Source of the DNA: Pseudomonas paralcaligenes
Lineage (GTDB): Bacteria; Pseudomonadota; Gammaproteobacteria; Pseudomonadales; Pseudomonadaceae
Assembly: GCF_019655855.1 (NCBI RefSeq)
Contig: NZ_BPFX01000011.1
Span: 1 to 16,564, forward strand
Length of the DNA stretch: 16,564 bases
Direction of reading: 5' to 3'
Shown: one piece after another, positions 1-7,429 of the stretch
Numbering within the stretch: position 1 is the stretch's first letter
Layout: each line of letters opens with the position of its first letter
Translations under genes and position numbers: made by a program
The notes under the pieces: generated by a model
What the model was told of the DNA's origin: nothing
Seen by the model: the letters and a program-made list of their open reading frames with translations, nothing else
The model's database searches: none

Positions 1-1
1 A

Positions 2-41
2 GGGGGGGCGATTTCACGAACCAGGGGGGGGCGATTTCACG
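2..41 (+). repeat. Origin iterons 1 and 2
   Basis: Two direct copies of a G-run followed by CGATTTCACG, at 2-18 (seven Gs) and 24-41 (eight Gs), separated by AACCA. They are probable RepA binding sites next to two DnaA boxes. Confidence 0.75.
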
Positions 42-63
42 TGGATAAGTGCGGCTATCCACA
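40..63. promoter_or_regulatory. Pair of opposed DnaA boxes
   Basis: CGTGGATAA (40-48) and CTATCCACA (55-63) each match the DnaA box in 8 of 9 positions and point in opposite directions, six bases apart. The first overlaps the end of iteron 2. This suggests host DnaA helps open the origin. Confidence 0.6.
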
Positions 64-165
64 GGGTTTGTCCCCAGTTCAGGGCCTGGCCGAGGGGTGT
101 GTGCCTGGTCAGCCCTGAAACGACGCGGCCGCCTCGATCTCGGGGCGGCCGGTGCGGTGCTGTAA

Positions 166-184
166 GGGGGGGGGCGATTTCACG
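166..184 (+). repeat. Origin iteron 3
   Basis: Nine Gs followed by CGATTTCACG, identical in its right half to the other iterons. It lies just beyond the repA stop codon and next to a KorA-type palindrome. Confidence 0.7.
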
Positions 185-186
185 AA

Positions 187-198
187 GTTTAGCTAAAC
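187..198. promoter_or_regulatory. KorA-type operator (OA palindrome)
   Basis: GTTTAGCTAAAC is a perfect 12-bp palindrome identical to the RK2 KorA operator as I know it. It overlaps the repA stop codon (193-195) and follows iteron 3. No promoter is obvious here and no korA gene is in the window, so it may be vestigial or may serve a KorA supplied by another plasmid. Confidence 0.5.
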
Positions 199-1203
199 CG
201 TGGGGCCGCCCTTGTAGGGGATGGGCGGTGGCGAGCCGATCAGCAGCACGCCGCCGGTGACAGGCTTCACCCTCGCTTGCGGATAGACGGCCAGCACCTT
301 CTTGAGCGCCGGCAAAAACTCCTTCTTGAAGTCCTTGTCGGGGTCTTTGCCTCGGTACTCCTGGGCGAACTGCTCGCGCAGCGCCTTCCAGTGCAACGTC
401 ACACCTCGGCCTTCGATGCGGTGCAGTCGGTGGGCCAGCCACGCATACACGTCCAGGGCCAGCGCGGAACCTTTCAGGGCGTGCAGAGCGCGATTGTCCA
501 GCGGCACGGCGCTTTCGATCAGGGAGCCGTAGTAGTCCTCTGACAGCACCATGACGCCGGGCCATAGGGCGCGCTGCTGCGTGTCCTTGTTCGACACCCA
601 GGCGTCGAATTGCTGCACCGGCTGGCCGTTGTAGGTGCGCCCCTTGAACCCGAGTTGCAGGCGAGCGGCGGCAAGGGCGTGCATCTGCTTCCGTAGCGTC
701 GTGTAGCGGCGGCCGTCGCTCTCCATCCCCATCAGCCGCAGGAACTCGGCGGCACTGTCGCCGATGGGAATCTCCCGCTCCTTGTTGCGCACGGCGAAGG
801 TGGAAACCCACGCCAGACCAAGCCGGGGCATGACGCCATAGGGGATAGGTTGCAGCACCGGCCCCTTCCCTTCGTCCAGATAGCCGGCCTGGACATTGAC
901 CCAGGCCGCGCCGGACTGTCGCATGAACTCACGGCCTTCGACCTTGGCGCGAGGCAAACCGACCTGGCACAGCACCGCATGAGTGAAAGCCATGTCCTCG
1001 CCGGCCGGCGGGGTGGTGGCAATCTCCGCGCTGGCCTCGATCAGCTTCTGGTCGGCCCCGGTCAAGATGAGGCCGGCCGGCGTGATCTTCTTGGTTTGGC
1101 GCTTCGGCGGCGGCAATGCTGCCTTGGCCTGCGCCTGGGCCACCAGGTCGCCCATGATCTCGCCGATCTGCTGCGCGCCCTGCCCTTCTCGCTTCTTGGT
1201 CAT
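193..1203 (-). CDS. repA: Plasmid replication initiator RepA
   Basis: This 336-residue protein is probably the origin-binding initiator. It lies directly beside the iterons and DnaA boxes, and after the partition genes, as in many theta plasmids. The N-terminus (about 1-45) is polar and rich in Gln, Ala and Lys. The middle, with the YGVMPRLGLAWVSTFAVRNK stretch near 125-145 and the RRYTTLRKQMHALAAARLQL region near 165-185, resembles RepA-type initiators with winged-helix DNA-binding domains; it is not TrfA. The ATG at 1201-1203 is preceded by GGAGG at good spacing, and that ribosome site abuts a KorB-type operator at 1218-1230. The gene is the last of a probable parA-parG-repA operon. I recognise the family by context and general sequence, and cannot name the incompatibility group. 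Confidence 0.8.
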   Translation of the reverse strand: MTKKREGQGAQQIGEIMGDLVAQAQAKAALPPPKRQTKKITPAGLILTGADQKLIEASAEIATTPPAGEDMAFTHAVLCQVGLPRAKVEGREFMRQSGAAWVNVQAGYLDEGKGPVLQPIPYGVMPRLGLAWVSTFAVRNKEREIPIGDSAAEFLRLMGMESDGRRYTTLRKQMHALAAARLQLGFKGRTYNGQPVQQFDAWVSNKDTQQRALWPGVMVLSEDYYGSLIESAVPLDNRALHALKGSALALDVYAWLAHRLHRIEGRGVTLHWKALREQFAQEYRGKDPDKDFKKEFLPALKKVLAVYPQARVKPVTGGVLLIGSPPPIPYKGGPTV

Positions 1204-1217
1204 GCTGGTGGCCCTCC

Positions 1218-1230
1218 TTTAGCGGCTAAA
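1218..1230. promoter_or_regulatory. KorB-type operator upstream of repA
   Basis: TTTAGCGGCTAAA matches the IncP-1 KorB operator consensus TTTAGCSGCTAAA exactly. It fills the 29-bp gap between the parG-like gene and repA and runs into the repA Shine-Dalgarno sequence. A bound KorB-like protein could therefore affect repA expression. No korB gene is in the window. Confidence 0.7.
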
Positions 1231-1232
1231 AG

Positions 1233-1484
1233 TCAATGGCCGTGCCGCTTCTCGTACTCATCGAAGGCCAAGCGCAGCAGCTCGTTCAGCTTGAGGTCGT
1301 GATTGGCTGCGAACACGCGGAAGCGGCGGCGAAGGTCGGCCGACACGCGAAAGTTCAGCGGCACATTGTTGGCCTCTGCTTCCTCGGCCGGCGCTGCGCT
1401 GCGGGCTGGCACGTTGGCAACTGGCGCGGCCTGGCCCTTGGTTGCGACCAGGCCGGAAAGGTCGGCGGGTTTCTTGGCTGCCAT
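1233..1484 (-). CDS. Small ribbon-helix-helix partition protein (ParG/ParB-like)
   Basis: An 83-residue protein encoded immediately after parA: the parA TAA is followed directly by this ATG. The first ~40 residues are a flexible Ala/Pro-rich tail. Residues ~41-80 (NVPLNFRVSADLRRRFRVFAANHDLKLNELLRLAFDEYEK) fit a ribbon-helix-helix fold: a short beta strand and two helices. ParF/ParG-type systems pair a small ParA with just such a protein, whose tail stimulates the ATPase and whose RHH binds the centromere and represses the operon. Assignment rests on size, fold and position; it is not a KorB-sized ParB. Confidence 0.75.
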   Translation of the reverse strand: MAAKKPADLSGLVATKGQAAPVANVPARSAAPAEEAEANNVPLNFRVSADLRRRFRVFAANHDLKLNELLRLAFDEYEKRHGH

Positions 1485-2135
1485 TTATACGGTTTCCTTC
1501 TTTTTGGTTTTCGTCTTTACGTGCAAGCGTTCAAGCACGAAAGACAATAATTGTCGCATTTCCTCGGCGCTTCGGCTCTTGGCGTCTGTCTCGCTCACTG
1601 TGCGGCCATCGACCATCGAGGCCGCGTAATCCACGCGGTCATGCACGATTGCCGGAGCCACGGCCCCATGCGCTGACAGGGCGGCGACGGCCTGCACGGT
1701 CAGCCTGGCGGTCGGCTTGGCCTGGGTGACGGCAAAGGCGAACGGCCGGCCGGCTTCCTGAGCAATATCCACGGTGCTGCCAACAGCGCGCAGGTCGTGC
1801 GGGCTGGGCCTCGTCGGGATCAGCACCAGGTCGGCCAGCTTCACCACGTCGCGGATGGCGGCCGTAATCGCCGGCGGCGTGTCGATGACGGCCAGCTTGA
1901 ACCCTGCCGCTGCCAGGCCCTCTAGCTTCGTCGCCAGCTCGGCCAGGCTGGCCGATGCCAGCGCGGGCGTATCGGCCTCGCGCGAGTTCCACCAGGCCGA
2001 CAGCGAGCCTTGCGGGTCGGTGTCGATCAGGACTGCCGGCCCTGCGCCCTCCTGCTCGGCTGTGACGGCCAGGTGAGCGGCAAGGGTAGTCTTGCCCGCG
2101 CCGCCCTTCTGGCTTGCTATGACGATGGTTTTCAT
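1485..2135 (-). CDS. parA: ParA-family partition ATPase
   Basis: A 216-residue Walker-type ATPase for plasmid segregation. The deviant Walker A motif KGGAGKTT is at residues 10-17, the switch I region DTDPQGSLSAW at about 39-49, and the Walker B-like VIDTPP near residue 84. It is short and has no N-terminal helix-turn-helix, so it belongs to the ParF/type Ib-like group and not to the longer IncC/SopA class. It precedes the RHH partner without a gap. A promoter at 2173-2200 with an upstream KorB-type site (2227-2239) lies in front. A GGAGG sequence lies about 13 bases before the ATG, slightly distant. Confidence 0.9.
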   Translation of the reverse strand: MKTIVIASQKGGAGKTTLAAHLAVTAEQEGAGPAVLIDTDPQGSLSAWWNSREADTPALASASLAELATKLEGLAAAGFKLAVIDTPPAITAAIRDVVKLADLVLIPTRPSPHDLRAVGSTVDIAQEAGRPFAFAVTQAKPTARLTVQAVAALSAHGAVAPAIVHDRVDYAASMVDGRTVSETDAKSRSAEEMRQLLSFVLERLHVKTKTKKKETV

Positions 2136-2172
2136 TCTGCTTTGCGTGCCTCCGAGCTAAGACAATATGGCA

Positions 2173-2200
2173 ATTATACGCCATTAACGCATAGCAGCAA
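2173..2200 (-). promoter_or_regulatory. Promoter of the parA-parG-repA operon
   Basis: On the minus strand, TTGCTG (2195-2200) and a perfect TATAAT (2173-2178) are separated by 16 bp. Just upstream lies CAAGCACAAAAGCACGCAA (2198-2216), which recurs at the trbJ promoter, followed by a KorB-type operator at 2227-2239. Confidence 0.65.
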
Positions 2201-2226
2201 GCACAAAAGCACGCAAAGCAGATAAT

Positions 2227-2239
2227 TTTAGCCGCTAAA
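2227..2239. promoter_or_regulatory. KorB-type operator upstream of parA
   Basis: TTTAGCCGCTAAA is an exact match to the IncP-1 KorB operator. It overlaps the resolvase stop codon and lies just upstream of the parA promoter -35 box, a position from which a bound protein could repress. Confidence 0.7.
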
Positions 2240-3143
2240 GTTTGCGCCGCCGCGCCCGCTCGGTGTCTGCCAGGTCGCCGGGCCACGTCGCCAGCTCGTC
2301 ATCGGTGAGGCCCGCCAGGATTTGCGGCAGGTTTTGGGTTCGGTACGGGGGCATCGGCAGATCAGCGGCCGGGCCTTCATCATCATCTAGGAAAGCCGGC
2401 TCGGGCAGCTCGGCCGCGCCCTGCTCCACGTCGGCCGCCTCGCCGGCGTCGGCCTCGGTCAATGCGTCCTCCACGAAAGCGCCATGCCTGGCCGCCTCGG
2501 CCTGGCTCATGTCACGGCTGGCCCATATCCGTTTGACCTGGGCCACGCTGCACCCGGCCAGCTTGGCCGTCTCCGCGATGCTCTGGCCGATGCTGCGCAA
2601 CGCGATCACCTGGGCGCGTAGCTTCGGATCGGCCCGCCGTCCCTTGTAGCGGCCGTCCCGCTTCGCCAGCTCGATGCCCTGGCGCTGCCGCTCGCGCCTG
2701 TCCTCGTAGTCGTCGCGGGCCATCTGTAGGGCCAGCTTCAAAAGCATGTCCTGGACGGATTCCAGGACGATCTTGGCGACGCCCTGGGCCTCGGCCGCCA
2801 GGTCGGATAGATCGACCACGCCAGGGACGGCCAGGCGCGCACCCTTGGCCCGGATCGAGGCCACCAGGCGCTCGGCCTCGGGCAAGGGTAGGCGGCTGAT
2901 GCGGTCGATCTTCTCGGCAATGACCACCTCGCCCGGTTGCAGGTCGGCCACCATGCGCAGCAGCTCGGGCCGGTCAGCGCGTGCGCCGCTGGCTTTCTCG
3001 CGGTAGATGCCGGCCACGTAGTACCCGGCGGCCTTCGCGGCCGTGATGATCCCTTCCTGGCGTTCAAGGTCTTGCGCGTCGGTGCTGACGCGCAGATAGA
3101 CCCGCGCCACCATCGGCGCGGCTGCTGGCTTCGTCCTGCTCAT
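2235..3143 (-). CDS. Serine recombinase, plasmid multimer resolvase
   Basis: A 302-residue serine recombinase of the resolvase/invertase family. The catalytic motif VYLRVSTDAQ places the nucleophile at about Ser20, with the conserved EKIDRISR segment near residue 80. A helix-turn-helix (SIAETAKLAGCSVAQVKRIW) lies near 185-205, followed by an acidic, Pro-rich C-terminal extension of about 85 residues that ordinary resolvases (~185 aa) lack. The ATG at 3143 is chosen over the one at 3161 because a strong AAGGAG stands 7 bases before it. The likely role is resolving plasmid dimers at a res site just upstream, which is exactly where the Tn402-like element is inserted. Reading away from that site into the parA region, it may share regulation with the maintenance genes. 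Confidence 0.85.
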   Translation of the reverse strand: MSRTKPAAAPMVARVYLRVSTDAQDLERQEGIITAAKAAGYYVAGIYREKASGARADRPELLRMVADLQPGEVVIAEKIDRISRLPLPEAERLVASIRAKGARLAVPGVVDLSDLAAEAQGVAKIVLESVQDMLLKLALQMARDDYEDRRERQRQGIELAKRDGRYKGRRADPKLRAQVIALRSIGQSIAETAKLAGCSVAQVKRIWASRDMSQAEAARHGAFVEDALTEADAGEAADVEQGAAELPEPAFLDDDEGPAADLPMPPYRTQNLPQILAGLTDDELATWPGDLADTERARRRKL

Positions 3144-3182
3144 GCTGGCTCCTTTGGGCATACCTGAATGCGCCTATCGTAG
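3144..3182. other. Left part of the split resolvase res region, with target duplication
   Basis: This short stretch between the resolvase start and the element ends in CGTAG (3178-3182), the left copy of the 5-bp target duplication. The right copy is at 6548-6552. ATGCGCCTA occurs here (3168-3176) and again on the far side at 6587-6595, hinting at subsites of one interrupted recombination site. Confidence 0.55.
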
Positions 3183-3322
3183 TGTCGTTTTCAGAAGGCG
3201 ACTGCACCGGTTCATTGGGTTGGCCGTACCGAGTGCATAGGACTGCTGACACGACCTGTTCAGTAGTCGTATGCACGAGCCGCCGCGAGGGGATGGGATT
3301 GCTCAGGAGTCCCCTGCACGAT
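3183..3322. repeat. tni-side terminal inverted repeat with three end repeats
   Basis: The terminus is followed by three related 19-bp units of form CAGnAGnCnnnTGCAC at 3192-3210, 3261-3279 and 3304-3322. Tn402-family ends carry such spaced repeats as transposase TniA binding sites. Their retention means this end should still be recognised by TniA from another element. Confidence 0.75.
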
Positions 3323-3430
3323 GCTGTCTTGCGCCGTCACTTTACTAACCATAAACACCCTTTGTATGCCTTAGACAGAATTACGGGTTAAGTGACAATT
3401 TTTGACGACCGGCACGTTCTGGCTCACACT

Positions 3431-3456
3431 GTCACATAATCGAACGTATACGTGAC
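3431..3456. other. res-like crossover site for TniR
   Basis: GTCACATAATCGAACGTATACGTGAC is an imperfect palindrome with GTCAC/GTGAC arms immediately upstream of tniR. Tn402-family res sites lie in this position and have this form. A further GTGACAATTTTTGAC sequence upstream (about 3391-3405) could be an accessory subsite. Confidence 0.6.
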
Positions 3457-3466
3457 GGGTGAAAAG

Positions 3467-4090
3467 GTGCTGATCGGCTACATGCGGGTATCGAAGGCGG
3501 ACGGATCCCAGTCCACCAATTTGCAACGCGATGCGCTCATCGCCGCTGGTGTGAGCCTTGCGCACCTTTACGAGGATCTGGCCTCGGGCAGGCGCGATGA
3601 TCGCCCAGGGTTGGCTGCTTGCCTGAAGGCGCTTCGTGAAGGGGACACGCTGATCGTGTGGAAGCTCGATCGGCTTGGCCGTGATCTGCGCCACCTGATC
3701 AACACCGTGCACGACCTAACTGCGCGTAGCGTGGGCCTGAAGGTCCTGACCGGTCACGGTGCGGCGGTCGACACGACGACTGCCGCCGGCAAGCTTGTGT
3801 TCGGTATTTTTGCCGCGCTGGCCGAGTTCGAGCGTGAGTTGATTTCCGAGCGAACAGTCGCTGGACTTATCTCGGCGCGCGCTCGCGGCAGGAAAGGGGG
3901 GCGCCCCTTCAAGATGACCGCCGCCAAGCTACGCCTGGCGATGGCCAGCATGGGGCAACCGGAAACCAAGGTGGGCGATCTCTGCGAAGAACTCGGGATT
4001 ACCCGGCAGACGCTCTACCGGCACGTGTCGCCCAAGGGCGAACTGCGGCCAGACGGCGTAAAGCTGCTCTCCCTCGGTTCAGCCGCATAA
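3467..4090 (+). CDS. tniR: TniR-type serine resolvase of the Tn402 family
   Basis: A 207-residue serine resolvase that would resolve cointegrates formed during Tn402-type transposition. The start MLIGYMRVSKADGSQ carries the catalytic Ser at residue 9, and KLDRLGRDLRHL and AEFERELISERT are the conserved mid-domain motifs. A C-terminal helix-turn-helix (GDLCEELGITRQTLYRHV) ends about 20 residues before the stop. I chose the GTG at 3467 over an in-frame GTG at 3452, because the earlier one lies inside the res-like palindrome and the later one gives the family's usual N-terminus. It is the only surviving tni gene. Gene orientation, from the tni-side end toward the cassettes, matches Tn402 organisation. 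Confidence 0.85.
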   Translation: MLIGYMRVSKADGSQSTNLQRDALIAAGVSLAHLYEDLASGRRDDRPGLAACLKALREGDTLIVWKLDRLGRDLRHLINTVHDLTARSVGLKVLTGHGAAVDTTTAAGKLVFGIFAALAEFERELISERTVAGLISARARGRKGGRPFKMTAAKLRLAMASMGQPETKVGDLCEELGITRQTLYRHVSPKGELRPDGVKLLSLGSAA

Positions 4091-4186
4091 ATGGAGGCGA
4101 CCTGGAACGGGGCGCTGTTCAGTGCGGCAACGATCCGATTACCGGTGTCGACCCAGAGCAGCCGTAGAGCTTTTGGGAAAGCTGTC

Positions 4187-4313
4187 GTTCAACGCTAAGT
4201 TCAGCGGCAGTTTGTAAGTTGCGCGTTGTGGAATACTTTGCGAAGCAAACCACAAAAGCGCAACTTACAAACTGTCCAGCCACGTAGTGGCGTGCTGCAA
4301 CGACTTGTTAGAA
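4187..4313 (-). other. attC: attC of the blaIMP cassette
   Basis: A ~127-bp recombination site lies between the blaIMP stop codon and the tni side. Its outer core is GTTGAAC (minus strand; 4187-4193). Long complementary arms such as CAGTTTGTAAGTTGCGC pair with GCGCAACTTACAAACTG. It marks the distal end of the cassette array. Confidence 0.85.
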
Positions 4314-4315
4314 AT

Positions 4316-5132
<817 letters not shown>

Positions 5133-5138
<6 letters not shown>

Positions 5139-5687
5139 AGCACTGCGCGCCTGCTCGAACGCCTGACGTGTTTGAACCATGTATACGGCCGGTCCATCTG
5201 GGGTGTTTATGGTTCTTTGCGCCACAAAACCCGCCTTCTCGTAGCACCGGATTGCGCGTAAGTTGTTCGGCGACGGGTCCGTTTGGATCTTGGTTACCTC
5301 AGCGTCTTTGAACAGCATCTCAACGAGCGCGCAAACGAGCTTGGTTCCCAAGCCCTTGCCCAGCTGCGATGGATTCGCCAGAGACTGGTCTATTCCGCGT
5401 ACTCCTGGATCGGTTTCGTCTTCCCACCATCCGTCACCGCTTCCGAGTGCAATGTACGACTGAGCGTACCCAATCGGTTCTTCATCCAGCATTGCGATGT
5501 AGGGAGTGACGGACTCTTTCGCCAGGGCGCTTGGTAGGTATTGCTCCAGCACTTCAGCAAGTGTTGGACGTGTTTCTTCTCCGCCCCACCACTCAACGAT
5601 GTGAGGCCGATTTAGCCAGTCATGGAGCATCGGAAGGTCGTGCTCGGTCATGAGGCGCAGCGTGACGAAGCTAATGGTAGTGGTCAT
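5133..5687 (-). CDS. aac(6')-31: Aminoglycoside 6'-N-acetyltransferase, AAC(6')-31-like
   Basis: A 184-residue GNAT enzyme that transfers acetyl from acetyl-CoA to the 6'-amino group of aminoglycosides such as tobramycin. Family signatures include [13 protein letters not shown] near 24-36, [19 protein letters not shown] near 83-101, the acetyl-CoA loop QLGKGLGT at 108-115, and the tail [13 protein letters not shown]. It lies between AAC(6')-Ib and AAC(6')-II sequences and best fits AAC(6')-31, which has been reported in an integron next to blaIMP-1. Residue 102 is Ser (QSLAN), where AAC(6')-Ib enzymes carry Leu (amikacin profile) or Ser (gentamicin profile); the spectrum here is therefore uncertain. 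No strong Shine-Dalgarno precedes the ATG; a start at residue 13 is an alternative. Confidence 0.9.
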
Positions 5688-5705
5688 GAGAACGGTCTTT
5701 GTGCT

Positions 5706-5768
5706 GCCTAACGCCTGAATTAAGCCGCGCCGCGAAGCGGCGTCGGCTTGAATGAATTGTTAGATGCC
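5706..5768 (-). other. attC: attC of the qac cassette
   Basis: A ~63-bp attC between the qac stop and the acetyltransferase. Minus-strand ends are GGCATCTAAC (inner) and GTTAGGC (core, 5706-5712). The perfect hairpin GCCGCTTCGCGGC lies at its centre. It is of the short type common in resistance cassettes. Confidence 0.85.
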
Positions 5769-5775
5769 AACCCGG

Positions 5776-6108
5776 TCAATGTGCGCTGACCTTGGATAGC
5801 AGGTTTAGAACGGCGACGCCACTGACGATAAGTCCCATGCCAATGAACGCCCAGAAGTCTAGTTTTTGGCCATGGAAAATCCAAGCAATAGCTGCCACAA
5901 GCACGATGCCAAGCCCAGCCCATACAGCGTAAGCAATACCGACCGGAATGGACTTGAGCGCGAGAGACAAGAAATAGAACGCAAGCCCGTAGCCAGCCAC
6001 AACTACAACGGAAGGAACTAACCTAGTGAATCCATGGCTAGACTTCAGTGCGGAAGTTGCGATGACCTCGCCAAAGATTGAAACAGCCAGAAATATCCAG
6101 TTCTTCAC
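5776..6108 (-). CDS. qac: SMR-family quaternary ammonium efflux pump, QacF/QacG type
   Basis: A 110-residue small multidrug resistance transporter that exports cationic biocides in exchange for protons, acting as a dimer in the inner membrane. Four hydrophobic segments are visible, at about 2-20, 30-50, 57-77 and 85-104. The essential membrane-embedded Glu is in segment 1 ([11 protein letters not shown], Glu13), and the family's YAVWAGLG motif is in segment 3. It is full length, unlike the truncated qacE-delta1 of common class 1 integrons. I chose the GTG at 6108 because AGGAG stands 7 bases upstream; a TTG at 6114 is also in frame. It is the first cassette after attI. By eye I cannot decide between qacF and qacG. 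Confidence 0.9.
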   Translation of the reverse strand: MKNWIFLAVSIFGEVIATSALKSSHGFTRLVPSVVVVAGYGLAFYFLSLALKSIPVGIAYAVWAGLGIVLVAAIAWIFHGQKLDFWAFIGMGLIVSGVAVLNLLSKVSAH

Positions 6109-6216
6109 GCGCAATCTCCTCTACGGTATGAAGGAGAAATTGTAGTGGCTATGAGTTGCCAAAAACAGTCTTGCGGCTATCGATTTTCTGTGAGCATACG
6201 CAACGCCAAATCTGGC

Positions 6217-6290
6217 ATCTAACTTTGTTTTAGGGCGACAGTTCTGCCGCATAACATCGGGATGTCGGATAACATGTTCTGCAACCTTCT
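6217..6290 (-). other. attI: attI-like integron recombination site
   Basis: On the minus strand the sequence CGCCCTAAAACAAAGTTAG ends at the crossover core GTTAGAT (6217-6223). This matches the last part of attI1. Further out, GATGTTATGCGGCAGAACTG (about 6238-6257) only partly resembles attI1, so it is not attI1 itself. It may belong to a class 3 or other Tn402-borne integron. Confidence 0.75.
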
Positions 6291-6291
6291 G

Positions 6292-6320
6292 TTTAGAATA
6301 AGAAATATCGCGCAAGGCAA
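6292..6320 (-). promoter_or_regulatory. Candidate cassette promoter
   Basis: On the minus strand, TTGCCT (6315-6320) and TCTAAA (6292-6297) are 17 bp apart and point into the cassette array. Each box matches consensus in 4 of 6 positions. With the integrase gene gone this is the best visible source of cassette transcription, but it is weak evidence. Confidence 0.35.
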
Positions 6321-6364
6321 GATAACAACGCAGGTAAAGCAGCAGCTGGCATGGTGTGTGGTCT

Positions 6365-6440
6365 GATCGATTCCGGGCACAGGCGTATAGCATATCCTCC
6401 CGCCGGGGTGGCCGCTATCCGGAGCGCTTGATGACCGGCC
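6365..6440 (+). pseudogene. Possible 3' remnant of an integron integrase gene
   Basis: On the plus strand, where an intI gene would end, the bases around CGTATAGCATATCCTC and GGAGCGCTTGATG (about 6383-6432) can be loosely lined up with the codons for the last residues of IntI1 (IYTHVLK ... RSPLD), with frame breaks. No integrase ORF exists, and only ~330 bp separate attI from the element end, too little for a ~1-kb gene. The match is weak and could be chance. Confidence 0.25.
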
Positions 6441-6499
6441 GCTCCTGGCCGCCTGCCGCCCGTCATTCCCTGATGGGTTCAACCCCCTTTGCTGCTGTA

Positions 6500-6547
6500 G
6501 TGCATTCGGCTTCTGACATTTGGCGCAGCCGTCTTCTGAAAACGACA
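6500..6547. repeat. Integron-side terminal inverted repeat (IRi) with two end repeats
   Basis: Read inward on the minus strand, TGTCGTTTTCAGAAGACGGC begins at 6547. Two TniA-type repeats follow: CAGAAGACGGCTGCGC and CAGAAGCCGAATGCAC (to about 6500). The first 22 bases equal the usual class 1 IRi; the next part differs from class 1 at several positions. CGTAG follows outside at 6548-6552. Confidence 0.85.
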
Positions 6548-6668
6548 CGTAGCCCGGCAGGCTCATTTATCAAAGCACGATCTATATGCGCCTAGCTCAA
6601 AACACCAGCCTTAAAGAGCCTTTTCAAGACAGTTTCAGCGCGATGGACTCGGGGGCAGGGAAGGGCTA
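6548..6668. other. Right part of the split res region, and leader to the toxin-antitoxin run
   Basis: This begins with the right copy of CGTAG (6548-6552). It also contains a second ATGCGCCTA (6587-6595), matching one left of the element. I see no gene here. Rejoining it to 3144-3182 restores the probable upstream region of the backbone resolvase. Confidence 0.5.
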
Positions 6669-6695
6669 TTATCACTAGGTATTACTATGTGATAA
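6669..6695. promoter_or_regulatory. Operator palindrome of the toxin-antitoxin operon
   Basis: TTATCAC and GTGATAA form 7-bp inverted arms around a 13-bp AT-rich centre, 11 bp before the antitoxin start. RHH antitoxins typically bind such palindromes to autorepress. TATTAT at about 6667-6672 could be the -10 box. Confidence 0.6.
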
Positions 6696-6705
6696 GAGGC
6701 CCACT

Positions 6706-6978
6706 ATGGCAACGTCTCTCAAGATCGACGACACGCTGAAAGGTCGCGTCCAGCACCTCGCCAGCCAGCGCCGCCGCTCGCCCCACTGGATCATGCTCGA
6801 AGCGATCCAGCAGTACGTCGAGCGCGAAGAAGCCCGCGAGAGCTTCAAGCAGGAAGCCTTGGCGTCCTGGGCGGCCTACAAGGAAACCGGCCGCCACCTG
6901 ACCGGCCAGGAAGTTCGCACCTGGTTGAACACCTGGGGCACCAATGACGAAAGGGCGGTGCCTGAGTGCCACAAGTAA
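6706..6978 (+). CDS. RHH antitoxin (CopG/ParD-like)
   Basis: A 90-residue protein whose first ~45 residues (TSLKIDDTLKGRVQHLASQ then RRSPHWIMLEAIQQYVEREE) fit a ribbon-helix-helix DNA-binding fold. The rest is a charged segment likely to wrap the toxin. It precedes a RelE/ParE-type gene that it overlaps by 13 bp, and it follows a palindrome suited to autoregulation. AAGAGG is the ribosome site. This is a stabilisation or addiction module for the plasmid. The family is clear from architecture; the exact ParD or StbD subgroup is not decided. Confidence 0.85.
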   Translation: MATSLKIDDTLKGRVQHLASQRRRSPHWIMLEAIQQYVEREEARESFKQEALASWAAYKETGRHLTGQEVRTWLNTWGTNDERAVPECHK

Positions 6979-7259
6979 TCGTCACCGAAGGCGCGGCGGA
7001 AGGCTTGGAACGATGCCGGCGGTTCCTGGCCGTCAAGGCACCGGACGCCGCCAGGCGTGCCGGCCAGGCCATCGAGCGGCAATTCCTGCTGCTGGAGACG
7101 GCCCCCGACATTGGCCGGCCGTTCCCTGAAATGCCCGAGCTGCGCGAGCTGGTGATTGCCTTCGGTGATTCCGGCTATGTGGCTTTGTACCGCCACGAAC
7201 CGGCCGACGATGCGGTGTATGTTCTGGCCTTCCGGCACCAGAAAGAGGCGGGCTACTGA
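6966..7259 (+). CDS. RelE/ParE-superfamily toxin
   Basis: A 97-residue protein starting at a GTG inside the end of the antitoxin gene, suggesting translational coupling. The C-terminal half (ELRELVIAFGDSGYVALYRH ... DAVYVLAFRHQKEAGY) has the beta-strand pattern and terminal basic/aromatic residues of RelE/ParE toxins. RelE members cleave mRNA on the ribosome and ParE members poison gyrase; the sequence alone does not tell me which. The paired upstream antitoxin gives a standard type II module. Confidence 0.85.
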   Translation: MPQVIVTEGAAEGLERCRRFLAVKAPDAARRAGQAIERQFLLLETAPDIGRPFPEMPELRELVIAFGDSGYVALYRHEPADDAVYVLAFRHQKEAGY

Positions 7260-7429
7260 TGACCACCAAGACCGTGAGCGCCGCCGTGCCGGCGGCCGTG
7301 AAGGCCGAAGCTGCCGCCGTCGCGGCCGCGCACGGCATGAGCATGGCCGCGCTACTGCGCGAGCTGCTGGCCCGCGTAGCCGCCCGCGATGCTGAAACGC
7401 TGGCCTGGCTCGATAAGGCCCGCCGATGA
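7259..7429 (+). CDS. Small RHH-like protein, possible second antitoxin
   Basis: A 56-residue ORF whose ATG overlaps the toxin stop codon (ATGA) and whose stop overlaps the next start (ATGA). The pattern KTVSAAVPAAVKAEAAAVAA followed by HGMSMAALLRELLARVA resembles one ribbon-helix-helix domain: beta strand, helix, turn, helix. It may be a DNA-binding regulator or antitoxin fragment cotranscribed with the module. No separate toxin accompanies it. Confidence 0.65.
   Translation: MTTKTVSAAVPAAVKAEAAAVAAAHGMSMAALLRELLARVAARDAETLAWLDKARR

Larger units (their letters stand above)
1..192. other. oriV: oriV, right-hand part: iterons and DnaA boxes
   Basis: This gene-free stretch downstream of repA holds three copies of a G-tract iteron (core GGGGGGGCGATTTCACG) at 2-18, 24-41 and 166-184. 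A fourth copy ends the window at 16546-16564. Two DnaA-box-like 9-mers (8 of 9 matches to TTATCCACA) face each other at 40-48 and 55-63. Iterons, DnaA boxes and an adjacent initiator gene are the classical parts of an iteron-type theta origin. The split across both window ends implies a circular molecule; that is inference. Confidence 0.75.

Noticed and set aside
14..811. Long minus-strand ORF overlapping repA in another frame
   Set aside because: Arg/Pro/Ala-rich shadow of repA with no ribosome site. It crosses the iterons and shows no domain pattern.
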